Assembly: GCA_035573895.1 (NCBI GenBank)
Contig: DATLZR010000029.1
Coordinates: 1-63,324 of the forward strand
Length of the DNA: 63,324 bases
DNA from: Blastocatellia bacterium
GTDB taxonomy: Bacteria > Acidobacteriota > Blastocatellia > HR10
Direction of reading: 5' to 3'
Shown: piece by piece, positions 53,047 to 63,324 of the stretch
Position numbering within the stretch: position 1 is the first letter of the stretch
Layout: each line of letters opens with the position of its first letter
Program-made: the position numbers and the translations under genes
The notes under the pieces: model-generated
The model's database searches: none
Told to the model about the DNA's origin: nothing
Seen by the model: the letters and a program-made list of their open reading frames with translations, nothing else

Positions 53047-54189
53047 ATGAGCGAGCGGGAGGAACTCCTTCGAGCGATTGACGCAGCAGGAGCGGTGGGC
53101 AAGAGGATGGCCCTTGCTTCTGTCGTTCGCGTGACAGGCTCCGCCTACCGACGAGAAGGAACCCGAATGCTCATTGACGAAGACGGGACAATGACCTGCA
53201 TGATCTCCGGCGGCTGTCTGGAACCGACAATCGCCGAGATCGCCCGAACCGTCATGGAAACGAACAAACCCGCGATCCATCATTTCGATCTGGAAGAAGA
53301 TGTCGTCTGGGGACTCGGCATCGGTTGTGGCGGCTCCGTTGATGTCTATATCGAACCTCTGGAAGTGGTTTCTCCCGTTGATGTGTGGTTGGAGGATTTG
53401 CGAGAAGGGAAGGCGGTGACGCTCGCCACCGTGATCGAGGCTTCTGGGCCGGGAGAGGTCTCCGTTGGAAACCGCATGCTCGTGCGCGAGGATGGGTCGC
53501 AGAGGGGAACGCTGGGGTCATTGAAGTTGGACGAAGCGGTTCGCCAGGTCGTGGAGCAAAAGTTCCGTGAGTTGATGCCGCGGTCGGAGACGCGGAAATT
53601 TTCTCTGCCCACGGGACAGACGGCGGATGTTTTTATTGATGTGACCGTCCCGCCGTCAGAACTCGTCATCTTCGGGGCCGGTCACGATGCCATTCCGCTA
53701 GCGGCTCTGGGGCTCGGCCAGGGGTACCGGGTGGTGGTCGTGGATGCGCGACCGGCCTTTGTGACATCGGAGCGTTTCCCCGGAGCGAAGCTCATCCTTG
53801 CTCATCCGGCCGAGTTCAAGGATCGTGTTGTGCTTGGCCCGCGCAGTTACATCGTCATCATGAACCATCATCTGGAGCGGGATCGCGCCTGTCTCCGGTT
53901 CGCCCTTGAATCGGCGGCCCCTTATGTCGGGGTGTTAGGGCCGCGTTCGCGATTTGAGAGATTGGTCGAGGGCCTTCGCGAGGAGGGATTCGAGCTGACC
54001 GATGATCACCGTGCTCGGGTCTACAGCCCCGTGGGTCTCGATGTGGGAGCTGACTCGCCGGAGGAGGTTGCCCTCAGCATACTGGCCGAAATTCTCGCCG
54101 TGAGGAATCAGCATGCGGGGGGCTTTCTGCGTCAACGCCCCGGTCGCATTCACGCTCCGGCTAAAGGCGCGGAGGCGTCCGCCGCATGA
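53047..54189 (+). CDS. XdhC/CoxI-family molybdenum cofactor maturation protein
   Basis: 380 residues from ATG 53047, RBS GGGAGGAGG. The N-terminal XdhC_CoxI domain has VVRVTGSAYRREGTRMLI and CMISGGCLEPT; GLGIGCGGSVDVYIEP follows. The C-terminal XdhC_C domain is a Rossmann fold (LVIFGAGHDAIPLAALG) and ends in EEVALSILAEILA. In the family XdhC binds and sulfurates the molybdenum cofactor and loads it into xanthine-dehydrogenase-type enzymes, so it should mature the two hydroxylases upstream. Confidence 0.93.
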   Translation: MSEREELLRAIDAAGAVGKRMALASVVRVTGSAYRREGTRMLIDEDGTMTCMISGGCLEPTIAEIARTVMETNKPAIHHFDLEEDVVWGLGIGCGGSVDVYIEPLEVVSPVDVWLEDLREGKAVTLATVIEASGPGEVSVGNRMLVREDGSQRGTLGSLKLDEAVRQVVEQKFRELMPRSETRKFSLPTGQTADVFIDVTVPPSELVIFGAGHDAIPLAALGLGQGYRVVVVDARPAFVTSERFPGAKLILAHPAEFKDRVVLGPRSYIVIMNHHLERDRACLRFALESAAPYVGVLGPRSRFERLVEGLREEGFELTDDHRARVYSPVGLDVGADSPEEVALSILAEILAVRNQHAGGFLRQRPGRIHAPAKGAEASAA

Positions 54190-54281
54190 AGGTGAATCGA
54201 ACGGGCTTCCGGATCCGAAGGGCCCAGGAGGCCCAAAAAAGAGGCCGTCTCAGGCGATGAATTGCCATCGGTTGCAGGAAC

Positions 54282-55286
54282 ATGGGGGGAGGAACGGGAC
54301 AGTTGACTGATTCCTTTGGCCGCGTGGCACGGAAGTTGCGCATCTCGGTGACCGATCGCTGCAATTTCCGCTGCTTTTTCTGTATGCCCGTGGATCCAAG
54401 CTGGCTGCCGCGCGACAAGATGCTGACGTATGAGGAGATCGCCCGATTGGTTCGGATCTTTGCATCGCTCGGCATCTCGAAGGTGAGGCTCACCGGAGGC
54501 GAGCCGCTCGTGCGGCGAGAAATCGAGACGCTCGTGGCGATGATTCGCCAGGTGCCGGGAATCGAGACGATCAATCTCACGACCAATGGGTTTTATCTGG
54601 CTGAGAAAGCGGCCAGCCTCCGAGCCAGCGGCCTTCAGGGAGTCACCGTCAGTCTTCATAGCCTCCGCCCGGATCGGTTCCATGACATGGTCCGGGCCAG
54701 TGGCGTCTTCGAGAGAGTACTGACCGGGATCGACTGCGCCAGGCGCGAGGGGCTGCACGTCAAGATCAACTGTGTCGTGATTCGAGGCTGCAACGAAGAT
54801 GAATTGCTTGATTTCGCCCGGCTCGCCTACGAGGGCAATGTAACGGTGCGGTTCATCGAGTATATGCCGTTCGATGGGGAACAGTCCTGGGATATGAGGA
54901 AGGTCGTCAGCGGGGAGGAAATCATCGAGCGCATCTCAGCGGTGTATCGTCTGATCGAATGTCCCCGGGAAGCTGGAAGCACGGCCCAGCTCTATCGCTT
55001 CCAGGAGGGATCGGACGGGGAGATCGGGCTGATCACCTCCATGACCAAACCCTTCTGCGGTGATTGTGATCGCGTGCGCCTGAAGGTCAATGGAGCCATC
55101 GTGCCCTGTATGTTCAGCCCTGCCGAATACAGTATCATGCCCCTGTTGCGGGGAGGGGCATCGGATGAGGACCTGAGATCGTTCATCTCCAGCGTTTTTT
55201 CAAAGAAAGCGCCGGGCGTTCAAGCACTCCTGCAGCACGCTAATCTGGGTTCTCATGTTCGTCCCATGTACACCATCGGTGGGTAG
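54282..55286 (+). CDS. moaA: GTP 3',8-cyclase
   Basis: 334 residues. The radical-SAM motif is C27-x3-C31-x2-C34 (DRCNFRCFFCMP), followed by RLTGGEPLVRR. The second 4Fe-4S site near the end is KPFCGDCDRVRL with a third cysteine in VPCMF. The C-terminal double glycine (YTIGG) needed for catalysis is present. It converts GTP to 3',8-cyclo-dihydro-GTP, the first step of molybdenum cofactor synthesis; moaC is not in the window. It lies 92 nt after xdhC and 30 nt before the MoaD-MoaE fusion. Confidence 0.96.
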   Translation: MGGGTGQLTDSFGRVARKLRISVTDRCNFRCFFCMPVDPSWLPRDKMLTYEEIARLVRIFASLGISKVRLTGGEPLVRREIETLVAMIRQVPGIETINLTTNGFYLAEKAASLRASGLQGVTVSLHSLRPDRFHDMVRASGVFERVLTGIDCARREGLHVKINCVVIRGCNEDELLDFARLAYEGNVTVRFIEYMPFDGEQSWDMRKVVSGEEIIERISAVYRLIECPREAGSTAQLYRFQEGSDGEIGLITSMTKPFCGDCDRVRLKVNGAIVPCMFSPAEYSIMPLLRGGASDEDLRSFISSVFSKKAPGVQALLQHANLGSHVRPMYTIGG

Positions 55287-55316
55287 GATGGCCTGCTCAC
55301 ATCGAAATCAGTAGCA

Positions 55317-56012
55317 ATGGTTACGGTCCGCGTCATTTTCTTCGCCCGCTGTCGAGATATCACGGGAACCGAAGAGGACGAGCTTATCCTTGCCGATGAG
55401 CCGTCGGTGAAGATGGCTGTCGAACGCCTGGCGGAGAAGTATCCTCGTCTCAAGGAAATGCTCGATCGGTCTCTGCTGGCGGTCAACGAAGAGTTCGCCA
55501 CCTTGACCACCCGGCTCCGGGAAGGCGATACGCTGGCTATTTTGCCCCCGGTGAGTGGCGGCAGCGAGGACGACCTCTGCGAGATCACCCGTGAGCCGAT
55601 TGATCCCTCCGGTGTGATCAAACGCCTGCTCCGGGATGAGGATGGAGCCGTGGTGACCTTTGAAGGTGTGGTGCGCAATCACTCGATGGGGAAGACTGTC
55701 CTTCACCTGGAGTACGAGGCCTATGAGCCGATGGCACTCAAAATGATGCGTCAGATTGCGGAGGAGGTTCACCAGAAGTGGCCGATAGATCGGATTGGAA
55801 TCGTTCATCGGCTGGGGCGGCTCTCCATCGGAGAGACAAGCGTTCTGATCGTGGTCACATCAGCACACCGGCGAGAGGCTTTTGAAGCCTGTCACTACGC
55901 TATTGATCGGCTGAAGAAGATTGTGCCGATCTGGAAACGGGAATATTTCGAGGATGGGGTGGTGTGGGTTGAAGGGGAAGGGCGCTTCCCCGCAGAGGGT
56001 TCCCCATCGTAG
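55317..56012 (+). CDS. MoaD-MoaE fusion (molybdopterin synthase)
   Basis: 231 residues. Residues 1-82 are a full MoaD ubiquitin-like fold ending in PPVSGG (G81-G82), the double glycine that is thiocarboxylated in free MoaD. Residues ~88-225 are MoaE with VVRNHSMGK, HRLGRLSIGE, SAHRREAFEACHYAID and the catalytic-loop KKIVPIWKREYFEDG. Because GG is internal, the fusion must be cut after G82 to work; mycobacterial MoaX is a known case of such cleavage. It would convert cPMP to molybdopterin for the nearby hydroxylases. Confidence 0.94.
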   Translation: MVTVRVIFFARCRDITGTEEDELILADEPSVKMAVERLAEKYPRLKEMLDRSLLAVNEEFATLTTRLREGDTLAILPPVSGGSEDDLCEITREPIDPSGVIKRLLRDEDGAVVTFEGVVRNHSMGKTVLHLEYEAYEPMALKMMRQIAEEVHQKWPIDRIGIVHRLGRLSIGETSVLIVVTSAHRREAFEACHYAIDRLKKIVPIWKREYFEDGVVWVEGEGRFPAEGSPS

Positions 56013-56013
56013 C

Positions 56014-56036
56014 CGCGCGAGCCTTGTCATCGCGCG
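56014..56036 (+). terminator. Hairpin after the molybdopterin genes
   Basis: CGCGCGA (56014-56020) pairs perfectly with TCGCGCG (56030-56036) directly after the stop codon. No T-run, so termination strength is uncertain. Confidence 0.5.
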
Positions 56037-56174
56037 ATGGCCCTGATATGAGGTGAGGTCTTTCTCGCCACGAAAGCAGGAGGACGCACGGGCGATCCTC
56101 CGAGCGAAACGCTCGACAGATATTTTTTGGCGCAATCTGCCCGAAGACACTCATCTTGCAAGGAGAGGGAAACG

Positions 56175-57956
<1,782 letters not shown>

Positions 57957-57980
57957 AAAGATTCTTCTGCCGCTCATCCG

Positions 57981-58020
57981 TCGCGCCAGTTCCGGAGCGA
58001 CCTCCCGGCGGCTGGCGCGA
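57981..58020. terminator. Bidirectional hairpin between convergent genes
   Basis: A perfect 9-bp stem TCGCGCCAG (57981-57989) / CTGGCGCGA (58012-58020) separates the VCBS gene from the LolA-like gene. No clear T-run on either side. Confidence 0.55.
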
Positions 58021-58029
58021 TGGATTCTC

Positions 58030-58737
58030 CTACCCTTTCACGCGTTGCACATTGGAGGGGAGTTTTTGTGAGAAGAGATTCTCAGGGAGCTTGACGTTCA
58101 ATTTCAGCTCATCCAGGGTGAGGGTGGTAACGTCGCGGTTGATCTCGATGAATTTCTGGATGGTCGGAAGCCAGACGCTATGATCAATCCAGAGATCAAC
58201 CTGCCGATAGAGCCCTTTCTTATTGACCTTCGGCATCAGGGTCAGGTGGGTTGTGCGACGCCCTTGAATCGTTTCCTCGCCAACCACCGAGATGGAATAG
58301 TCCTCCATTGCCTGCGACAGCCCTCCGAGAAGATAGGCTAAAAACCCGGCTGCCGCTCGGCTCGCATACCGGTCAATGCTTCCTTCGATGACTTGATTGA
58401 TCCGCGGCTGATAGAAGGTGAAATAGTTGTCCTTGACCGTCAGGATTCGGACGTCAGGAACCTTGATCTCCACGCGAATCGAGAATTTTCCATCGGGTTT
58501 CCGCTTGGCGTACAGAATACCGCGTTCGGGAGGATCTTCCAGACCCAACTGGGTGTAGGCCTTCTGCTGGCTGAGCGTGGCTTGAAGCGTTTGCATCCGA
58601 CGGAGGGTGCCGGCCATGCGGTCGAGAATGGGAGTGAGCGAGGCATCTCCTCCAGAAGCAGGGCGGGTTGTCCCACCGACGGGCGGCAAGAACCACCCCA
58701 TCAGGATCACGACAAGCGCACTGAGGGTCTTGGTCAT
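58030..58737 (-). CDS. LolA-like outer-membrane lipoprotein carrier protein
   Basis: 235 residues from ATG 58737, RBS AGGAGAGAGGAG on the minus strand. A signal peptide is followed by a single LolA-type half barrel: a starting helix (ILDRMAGTLRRMQTLQATLSQQK), strands including RGILYAKRKPDGKFSI and DNYFTFYQPRINQVIEGSI, then the LTLMPKVNKKGLYRQVDLWID hairpin. It would shuttle lipoproteins across the periplasm. It is downstream of the LolC/D-like genes but has its own TTGACA-type promoter. Confidence 0.82.
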   Translation of the reverse strand: MTKTLSALVVILMGWFLPPVGGTTRPASGGDASLTPILDRMAGTLRRMQTLQATLSQQKAYTQLGLEDPPERGILYAKRKPDGKFSIRVEIKVPDVRILTVKDNYFTFYQPRINQVIEGSIDRYASRAAAGFLAYLLGGLSQAMEDYSISVVGEETIQGRRTTHLTLMPKVNKKGLYRQVDLWIDHSVWLPTIQKFIEINRDVTTLTLDELKLNVKLPENLFSQKLPSNVQRVKG

Positions 58738-58768
58738 CTCCTCTCTCCTGCCCAGATCAGAGCGAGAC

Positions 58769-58797
58769 ATGGTAGGAATCACGCCGGATTTTGTCAA
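58769..58797 (-). promoter_or_regulatory. Predicted promoter of the LolA-like gene, TTGACA-17-TACCAT
   Basis: On the minus strand TTGACA (58797-58792) and TACCAT (58774-58769), 17-nt spacer, ~30 nt upstream of the start codon. Confidence 0.7.
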
Positions 58798-58843
58798 GCC
58801 TGCTGCCGACGGTGGGTCCGTGCTTTGGGAAGGGCCTTCTTCT

Positions 58844-59098
58844 TCACCGTCTTGACGGTGACCTCTGATCCTCGGAGTCTTTCTCCGCATTTGGGGAATT
58901 GTCTGGAGGGGTCTGAGAACCGGTGACCGTCTCCTTCTGGTTTGTAACAGGAGGAGCAGATGCAGGTTGCGGTTTATGAAACCAGTCGCTTGGGGTAAGG
59001 AAGATGAAAGCCAGAATGAGGATGCAGAGGACATCATACTGCCACGAGCCCCGTTCGTAGGACCAAAGGAGGATGTTCTTGACCATCTTCCTGATCAT
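58844..59098 (-). CDS. Small single-pass membrane protein in the Lol-like cluster
   Basis: 84 residues from ATG 59098, with AGGAAA upstream. A basic head and [20 protein letters not shown] lead into one membrane helix ending in [10 protein letters not shown], then a Pro/Ser/Glu-rich tail. The YERGSWQYD...LTP phrase is conserved in small acidobacterial proteins (recalled, not searched). Function unknown; its place between the ATPase and the carrier suggests an assembly or accessory role in the cluster. Confidence 0.72.
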   Translation of the reverse strand: MIRKMVKNILLWSYERGSWQYDVLCILILAFIFLTPSDWFHKPQPASAPPVTNQKETVTGSQTPPDNSPNAEKDSEDQRSPSRR

Positions 59099-59142
59099 GG
59101 CGCGATTTCCTGTCACCTCAGTGCGTCGAGGCTGTCCCCGGA

Positions 59143-59844
59143 TCAAGAGATAATTTTGCCATCCCGCATGTGGATGATGCGATTGGAATAGGCGGCAGCC
59201 TCCGGGTTGTGAGTGATCATAATGATGGTTTGACCGAAGCGCGAGTTCAAATCCTTGAGCATTTTGAGCACGATGTGCGAGTTCTCGGAATCGAGGCTGC
59301 CGGTCGGCTCGTCGGCAAGGATGATGGCCGGTTGCGTGATGATCGCCCGGGCAATGGCGACGCGTTGTTGCTCGCCTCCGCTCAATTCGTTGGGTTTGTG
59401 AGCGAGCTTATCTTCCAGTCCGAGCAGACGGAGGATTTCCGCCCGCCGCTGGGGATCCCCTTCCCGTGTGCCCGTGCCGTTGTAGTAAATTCGTTCTGCC
59501 AGGCGGAGGTTTCCCTCCACCGAGAGCGTCGGAAAGAGATTCAGTCGTTGAAAAACGAATCCGATCTTTCGTCGTCGGAGATCCGTTCGGGCGGCATCAG
59601 ACAGTTTGGTGATTTCCACTCCGTCAACATAGACTCTGCCGGAGGTGGGCGTGAGCAACCCCCCGATGATGTGCAGGAGGGTGGACTTGCCGCATCCCGA
59701 AGGTCCCATGATGGAGACGAATTCACCTTCGGAGACCTCCAGATTCACCCCTCGAAGCGCATGAACGTTGACCTTGCCCATGCGATAGATCATCTGAAGG
59801 TCTTCCGTTTTGACGACAGTCTTCATGAGTGCTTTCACCGTCAT
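59143..59844 (-). CDS. lolD: LolD/MacB-type ABC transporter ATP-binding protein
   Basis: 233 residues. Walker A is GPSGCGKST at 47-55, Q-loop in [15 protein letters not shown], signature LSGGEQQR at 154-161, Walker [10 protein letters not shown] at 174-182, and H-loop MITHNPEAA. These features define the LolD/MacB/FtsE group. Its start overlaps the permease stop as ATGA. Together they form a type VII (mechanotransmission) ABC system in the inner membrane, probably for releasing lipoproteins to the LolA-like carrier. Confidence 0.92.
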   Translation of the reverse strand: MTVKALMKTVVKTEDLQMIYRMGKVNVHALRGVNLEVSEGEFVSIMGPSGCGKSTLLHIIGGLLTPTSGRVYVDGVEITKLSDAARTDLRRRKIGFVFQRLNLFPTLSVEGNLRLAERIYYNGTGTREGDPQRRAEILRLLGLEDKLAHKPNELSGGEQQRVAIARAIITQPAIILADEPTGSLDSENSHIVLKMLKDLNSRFGQTIIMITHNPEAAAYSNRIIHMRDGKIIS

Positions 59845-60962
59845 TCATACGCCAGGGCCTTCACCGGATCCTGATTGGCGGCATAAAGTGCCGGATAGAG
59901 CGCTCCGAGCGCACCCGCGAGCAATCCAATTCCTGCTGCCGCCAGACACCATTTGAGTTCAAACTTGACGATGAGTGTCGTATAAGTGGTGATGCCCATC
60001 TTCGTGAGATAGGAGGCGATGTAGCCGGTCACGATGCCCAGCAGGCTGATGGTGATGGCTTCCTTCTCAATGGTCAGGACGATGAATCGGCGCGAGGCGC
60101 CCAGCGACTTGAGAATTCCGATCTCCCTCGTCCGTTCGGTGATGGACGTGTACATGGCCAGCAGGATGACGAGCGAGCTGACGACCAGCGCGAGTCCGAT
60201 GACGACCCGGAGGAAGACGTTGAGCGACGGCATCCCCTTTTCGTAATAGCTGGGGATATCGCGGGTGAAGACGATCTGGTTTCCCGGCAGCGCAGCATCA
60301 ATGCGGCTGGCGACGATCTCTTGCTCCTCGGGATTTTTGCATTTGATCAGAATAGAGGAGCATTTTCCCGGCGCCGCCAGAAGCTCCTGCATTTTGCTGA
60401 GCCGCATCTTCACGCGCGCCCCGCTCTCGGGCTCATAAATGCCGGCGACGCGAAACGTATGGTTGAACAGCTCGATGCGGGATCCCGGCCCGACCTTCCG
60501 GTTAAGGGCGTAGCGGCGATCAACCAGCACGTCATTGTCGCTGGTCATCGGCTGCCCCTCGACGATCCGAATGCCGCTGATTTCGGCGTAGGAGACGTAG
60601 CCGTCCTGCGCCCGATCGGCAATCCCTTCGATCAATTCGAAGCCGATTCCCGTCGCCCCGCTGCGAATGTAGCGACCCACCGGGGTCACGGCCTGAACGC
60701 CCTCGATCTGTCGCAGCCGCTCGCAGTAGGCCAGCGGCACTACCAGCGGCGTCGCCGTCACGCTCGCGCCGAGACTGCCCGGAGACTGAAATAAAATCTC
60801 CGCTCCCACATTTTTCTCCCGCTGGCCGGTGTCGGACAAAATCCCTCGGGCCAGCCCCACCGTCACCATCACGAGGACAACACCCAGAGCAATTCCCAGG
60901 AGGCTGGCGATGGTCCGCGCCGGTCGGGCGGCCAGGTTGGAAAGGACGAAACTGTTCGACAT
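59841..60962 (-). CDS. LolC/E-MacB-type ABC permease
   Basis: 373 residues. One N-terminal membrane helix (~15-37, [20 protein letters not shown]), a ~210-residue periplasmic domain (MacB_PCD-like; [17 protein letters not shown]), and three C-terminal helices of the FtsX type ([51 protein letters not shown]). The REIGILKALGA-like phrase couples to the ATPase. It starts immediately after the stop of the lipoprotein gene (TAA then ATG) and overlaps lolD, so the three genes are one operon. LolE, LolC or MacB-like roles are all possible. Confidence 0.88.
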   Translation of the reverse strand: MSNSFVLSNLAARPARTIASLLGIALGVVLVMVTVGLARGILSDTGQREKNVGAEILFQSPGSLGASVTATPLVVPLAYCERLRQIEGVQAVTPVGRYIRSGATGIGFELIEGIADRAQDGYVSYAEISGIRIVEGQPMTSDNDVLVDRRYALNRKVGPGSRIELFNHTFRVAGIYEPESGARVKMRLSKMQELLAAPGKCSSILIKCKNPEEQEIVASRIDAALPGNQIVFTRDIPSYYEKGMPSLNVFLRVVIGLALVVSSLVILLAMYTSITERTREIGILKSLGASRRFIVLTIEKEAITISLLGIVTGYIASYLTKMGITTYTTLIVKFELKWCLAAAGIGLLAGALGALYPALYAANQDPVKALAYE

Positions 60963-61937
60963 TTAGGGACGCCTCTTATCGAGATCAATCACTTTGACCG
61001 GTTCCTCCCACTCCGGGGGCTTCTCCAGATGAAACGCGGTCGTCGCCACATCGCCATTGACGACGATCGTGCTTTGATCAATTTCAATCCGCGCCGAATA
61101 GTGATCGTAGGGTCGGGTGATCCTCACGGCAATCGGCACCAGCATCTGCGACGTCGCGTCCACGGCGTAATTGTCGTAGCGAATATCGCTGATGATCTCA
61201 CCGGACTCGCCGAAAATTTCCTGACGGGCGAGCAGAAGACCGCGCGTTCGATCAAACCAGATCTTTCGTCGGATCGTTCCGCGATTTCCCTGGACCTCGA
61301 TGAGTGAGATCACGTAGTAGCTCCGAACGACGAGACGCCGCTTCTGGCCCGGCGGCCGGTCCTCCTCGATCTGCCGCGTTTCTTCGAGGACGGGGACGAG
61401 CTGTGGGCGGGGTTCGATGGGTTCAATGAGAAACGCTTCGCTGAAATGCTGCGGCCGCATGTTGCGAAACCCTCCCACCTCTTTCCAGGTGGGATCGCTG
61501 ATCGGGGCGCGACTGAGCGCCGAGTAGTCATTTCGATTCGTCCCCTGGAGGATCATCCGATACTTCTCCGGATAAACGATGACCTGAAATTTCTCCCCGT
61601 CCGTGGCCATGTCAGCGATTTTCGTCTTGACCAGGGGAGCCTGGATGAGCAACCGCATGTTTTGAGGGCGGGCCAGAATCAATCGCCCGTCGGCCGACGG
61701 ATAGAGGCGAGCCAGTCCCGATTCGGAGTTCTCCGTCTGGACCTGAATGGAGATGCGCGCCGTAAACGTGGTGAGTCGCTGCCAATCATTAGTGCGAGCG
61801 ATGAGGTCATCGAGCGTTGCGTGAGACAGGGGCGTCAGAAGCTGTGGGACGCGAACCCCGCGCGGGATGAGGCCGCAGCCGGCGGAAATGAGTGGCACTA
61901 TGGCGATGATCAGTGCCCTCCATCGAAGCCCGCTCAT
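60963..61937 (-). CDS. Outer-membrane lipoprotein, LolB/DUF4292-like
   Basis: 324 residues. The signal peptide ends in a clear lipobox, LISAGC, so the mature protein is lipid-anchored at that cysteine. The body has a helix (ATLDDLIARTNDWQRLTTFT) followed by long strands, including ARISIQVQ, LARPQNMRLLIQAP and KYRMILQGTN, which resemble the LolA/LolB incomplete barrel. It precedes the permease with no gap and is first in the operon. It could be the acceptor that inserts lipoproteins in the outer membrane. Identification rests on fold-like features and context. Confidence 0.78.
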   Translation of the reverse strand: MSGLRWRALIIAIVPLISAGCGLIPRGVRVPQLLTPLSHATLDDLIARTNDWQRLTTFTARISIQVQTENSESGLARLYPSADGRLILARPQNMRLLIQAPLVKTKIADMATDGEKFQVIVYPEKYRMILQGTNRNDYSALSRAPISDPTWKEVGGFRNMRPQHFSEAFLIEPIEPRPQLVPVLEETRQIEEDRPPGQKRRLVVRSYYVISLIEVQGNRGTIRRKIWFDRTRGLLLARQEIFGESGEIISDIRYDNYAVDATSQMLVPIAVRITRPYDHYSARIEIDQSTIVVNGDVATTAFHLEKPPEWEEPVKVIDLDKRRP

Positions 61938-61983
61938 TCGTCTATCCGTCTCGGTTGGTTTCCTCCTTCACCAAAATCGTCAA

Positions 61984-62011
61984 ATTATCAGAAACCGTCC
62001 GCCACTGTCAA
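61984..62011 (-). promoter_or_regulatory. Predicted promoter of the Lol-like operon, TTGACA-16-GATAAT
   Basis: On the minus strand TTGACA (62011-62006) and GATAAT (61989-61984), 16-nt spacer. An AGGAGG Shine-Dalgarno lies between it and the start at 61937. Confidence 0.72.
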
Positions 62012-62145
62012 ACGAGAGATGGTCCGGGAGAGTCGCTGTGGGAGCTTGTTTTTCAGAAGGCGAATGACTTCTGCTTAGAGGCGAGAACGATCAGACAGCG
62101 GTGGCTTTCCTTTCGGAGCTTCATCCGGCCTGCCGGGAGGAACCC

Positions 62146-62174
62146 TTGAGTTCAGCGCTGGCTTTGGCTAGAAT
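62146..62174 (+). promoter_or_regulatory. Predicted promoter of the CapA-like gene, TTGAGT-17-TAGAAT
   Basis: TTGAGT at 62146-62151 and TAGAAT at 62169-62174 with an ideal 17-nt spacer; an AGGAGGTGAGG Shine-Dalgarno follows, so this TAGAAT promoter does have a normal leader. Confidence 0.75.
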
Positions 62175-62203
62175 GGCCGCCGCCGATAGGAGGTGAGGTT
62201 CCG

Positions 62204-63324
62204 ATGATAACGAAACTGAGCGGGCTTTTGGTCGCCTTCTTCCTGGCCATCCCCGTCCTGTCGCAACAGGTCGCGCCCCCTGAGGGGGCGATTCGCTTTG
62301 CGCTCACGGGGGATTCGATCATCACGCGACGGCTATCGGTGTACGACGAGCCTGATTTCCTCCGTTTGATCGAGATGATCCGCCGCGCCGATGTCGCCTT
62401 CACCAACCTGGAGATGTTGCTTCACAACTACGAAGGCTCTCCCGCGGCACAAAGCGGCGGGACATATATGGCGGCGGAACCGGAGATGGCCCGGGAACTC
62501 CAATGGGCGGGGTTCGATCTCGTGTCTCGCGCCAATAATCACGCCGTGGATTACGGAGTCGAGGGACTGATGACTACCTCGAAGGTGCTCGATGAAGTGG
62601 GGCTGGTTCACGCCGGGGTGGGGGAAAATCTCGCGCGAGCGCGTGCTCCGGCCTACCTCGACACGAAGAAAGGACGAGTAGCTCTCATTTCCTGCGCCTC
62701 GACCTTCCCCGCCTTTGGTCGGGCGGGCGAGCAACGTCCGGATGTCAAAGGTCGCCCCGGATTGAATCCTCTGCGATTCACCACGACCTATGTGGTGGAC
62801 AGCGCCTCGCTTGCTCAGCTCAGGAAAATCGCCGAAGCCCTCAAGCTGCCGTCAGGGGGTGGGGAGATATTCACTTTCCTCGGCCTTCGCTTCAAAGAAG
62901 GACCCGCGCCCGCCGTCGTCACGGAACCGCACGCGGGAGATTTGCAGGCCATCCTCGCCAGGATTCGAGAAGCCCGGCGTCAGGCCGATTGGGTGATCGT
63001 CTCCATCCATGCGCATGAGGGACTGCCGGGCAATCGAGAAGCTCCCGCCCAGTTCCTGGTCACGTTCGCCCGCGCCGCCGTTGATGCTGGTGCCGACATC
63101 GTCGTAGGACATGGACCGCATGTCCTGCGGGCGATTGAAATCTACAAGGGAAAGCCGATCTTTTACAGCCTGGCGAACTTCATCTTCCAGAACGAAACGG
63201 TTCGGTTTCTCCCGGCCGAAAACTATGAGCAATACGGACTCGGCCCGGAGGCCCTACCGGCGGATTTTTACGACGCGCGGTCGGATCATGATCGTCGTAG
63301 CTTTCCTGCTGATAAGCTCAACTG
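62204..63324 (+). CDS. CapA/PgsA-family exported metallophosphatase-like protein, 3' end beyond window
   Basis: From ATG 62204 the frame is open to the window end (373 codons). It has a signal peptide (~1-20), then the CapA metallophosphatase signatures: FALTGDSIITRR, NLEML, SRANNHAVDYG, SIHAHEG and GHGPHVLRAIEIYKGKPIFY with SLANFIFQ. These supply the Asp, Asn and His residues of a calcineurin-like di-metal site. Family members take part in poly-gamma-glutamate synthesis or act on cell-envelope polymers; the true substrate here is unknown. The gene diverges from the Lol-like operon. Confidence 0.9.
   Translation, partial: MITKLSGLLVAFFLAIPVLSQQVAPPEGAIRFALTGDSIITRRLSVYDEPDFLRLIEMIRRADVAFTNLEMLLHNYEGSPAAQSGGTYMAAEPEMARELQWAGFDLVSRANNHAVDYGVEGLMTTSKVLDEVGLVHAGVGENLARARAPAYLDTKKGRVALISCASTFPAFGRAGEQRPDVKGRPGLNPLRFTTTYVVDSASLAQLRKIAEALKLPSGGGEIFTFLGLRFKEGPAPAVVTEPHAGDLQAILARIREARRQADWVIVSIHAHEGLPGNREAPAQFLVTFARAAVDAGADIVVGHGPHVLRAIEIYKGKPIFYSLANFIFQNETVRFLPAENYEQYGLGPEALPADFYDARSDHDRRSFPADKLN

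Noticed and set aside
54190-54281. Possible molybdenum cofactor riboswitch upstream of moaA
   Set aside because: There is a GGGCC/GGCCC hairpin, but it is followed by A6, and the short gap lacks the conserved Moco RNA core.

Overview
The window is one GC-rich, densely coded bacterial chromosome segment. The gene content suggests a didermic, respiring member of the Acidobacteriota, possibly Blastocatellia-like: a TolB-propeller/amidohydrolase fusion, a b6-type quinol oxidoreductase with a giant multihaem subunit, an aa3/caa3-type oxidase with two subunit III genes, a decahaem/porin pair, isoquinoline-oxidoreductase-type molybdoenzymes and a bacterial Cdc48. This placement is an inference from architecture; no marker such as rRNA lies in the window, and no rRNA, convincing tRNA, intact mobile element or CRISPR array was seen.

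Layout. 1-2.8 kb: an ABC-2 exporter pair (permease cut by the window edge), a coiled-coil protein with an M15-like domain and a basic disordered protein. 3-6.8 kb: an M23 peptidase and a bifunctional homocysteine methyltransferase/MTHF reductase. 6.8-7.6 kb: an MNT/HEPN pair. 8.1-14.6 kb: a TolB-propeller amidohydrolase and DNA polymerase I with a degenerate proofreading domain. 15.1-22 kb: an operon for a Rieske/cytochrome b6-like/subunit IV-like/octahaem complex plus a cupredoxin-like protein. 22.3-29.2 kb: haem A synthesis genes (ctaA, ctaB) convergent with the cytochrome oxidase genes, which start from a near-consensus promoter and carry an intrinsic terminator between coxB and coxA.

29.2-35 kb is the loosest part: a frameshifted di-haem peroxidase-like gene, a secreted propeller-like protein, a decayed multi-frameshift pseudogene and about 3 kb of non-coding sequence. 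35-39.2 kb holds an RluD-type pseudouridine synthase, a two-AAA Cdc48 homologue and a HEAT/lipoyl-like membrane protein. 39.4-43.7 kb holds a ferredoxin with an operator-like palindrome, a small membrane protein, and an MtrA/DmsE-like decahaem cytochrome with an MtrB-like outer-membrane barrel. 44.8-56 kb is a molybdenum hydroxylase island: two tandem (2Fe-2S)/Mo-subunit pairs, a secreted protein, XdhC, MoaA and a MoaD-MoaE fusion. 56-58 kb has a secreted FG-GAP/VCBS protein. 58-62 kb looks like a compact Lol-type set (LolA-like carrier, small membrane protein, LolD-like ATPase, LolC/E-like permease, LolB-like lipoprotein). The window ends inside a CapA-family gene.

Working together, 15-29 kb encodes a respiratory chain (quinol to multihaem cytochrome and/or copper protein to O2), 40-43 kb a possible route for electrons across the outer membrane, and 44-56 kb two exported molybdoenzymes with part of their cofactor machinery. 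A recurring feature is a -10 box close to TAGAAT. In front of polA, the MNT gene, the Cdc48 gene and the HEAT/lipoyl gene it sits only 8-14 nt from the start codon with no Shine-Dalgarno sequence, which implies leaderless or nearly leaderless mRNAs.
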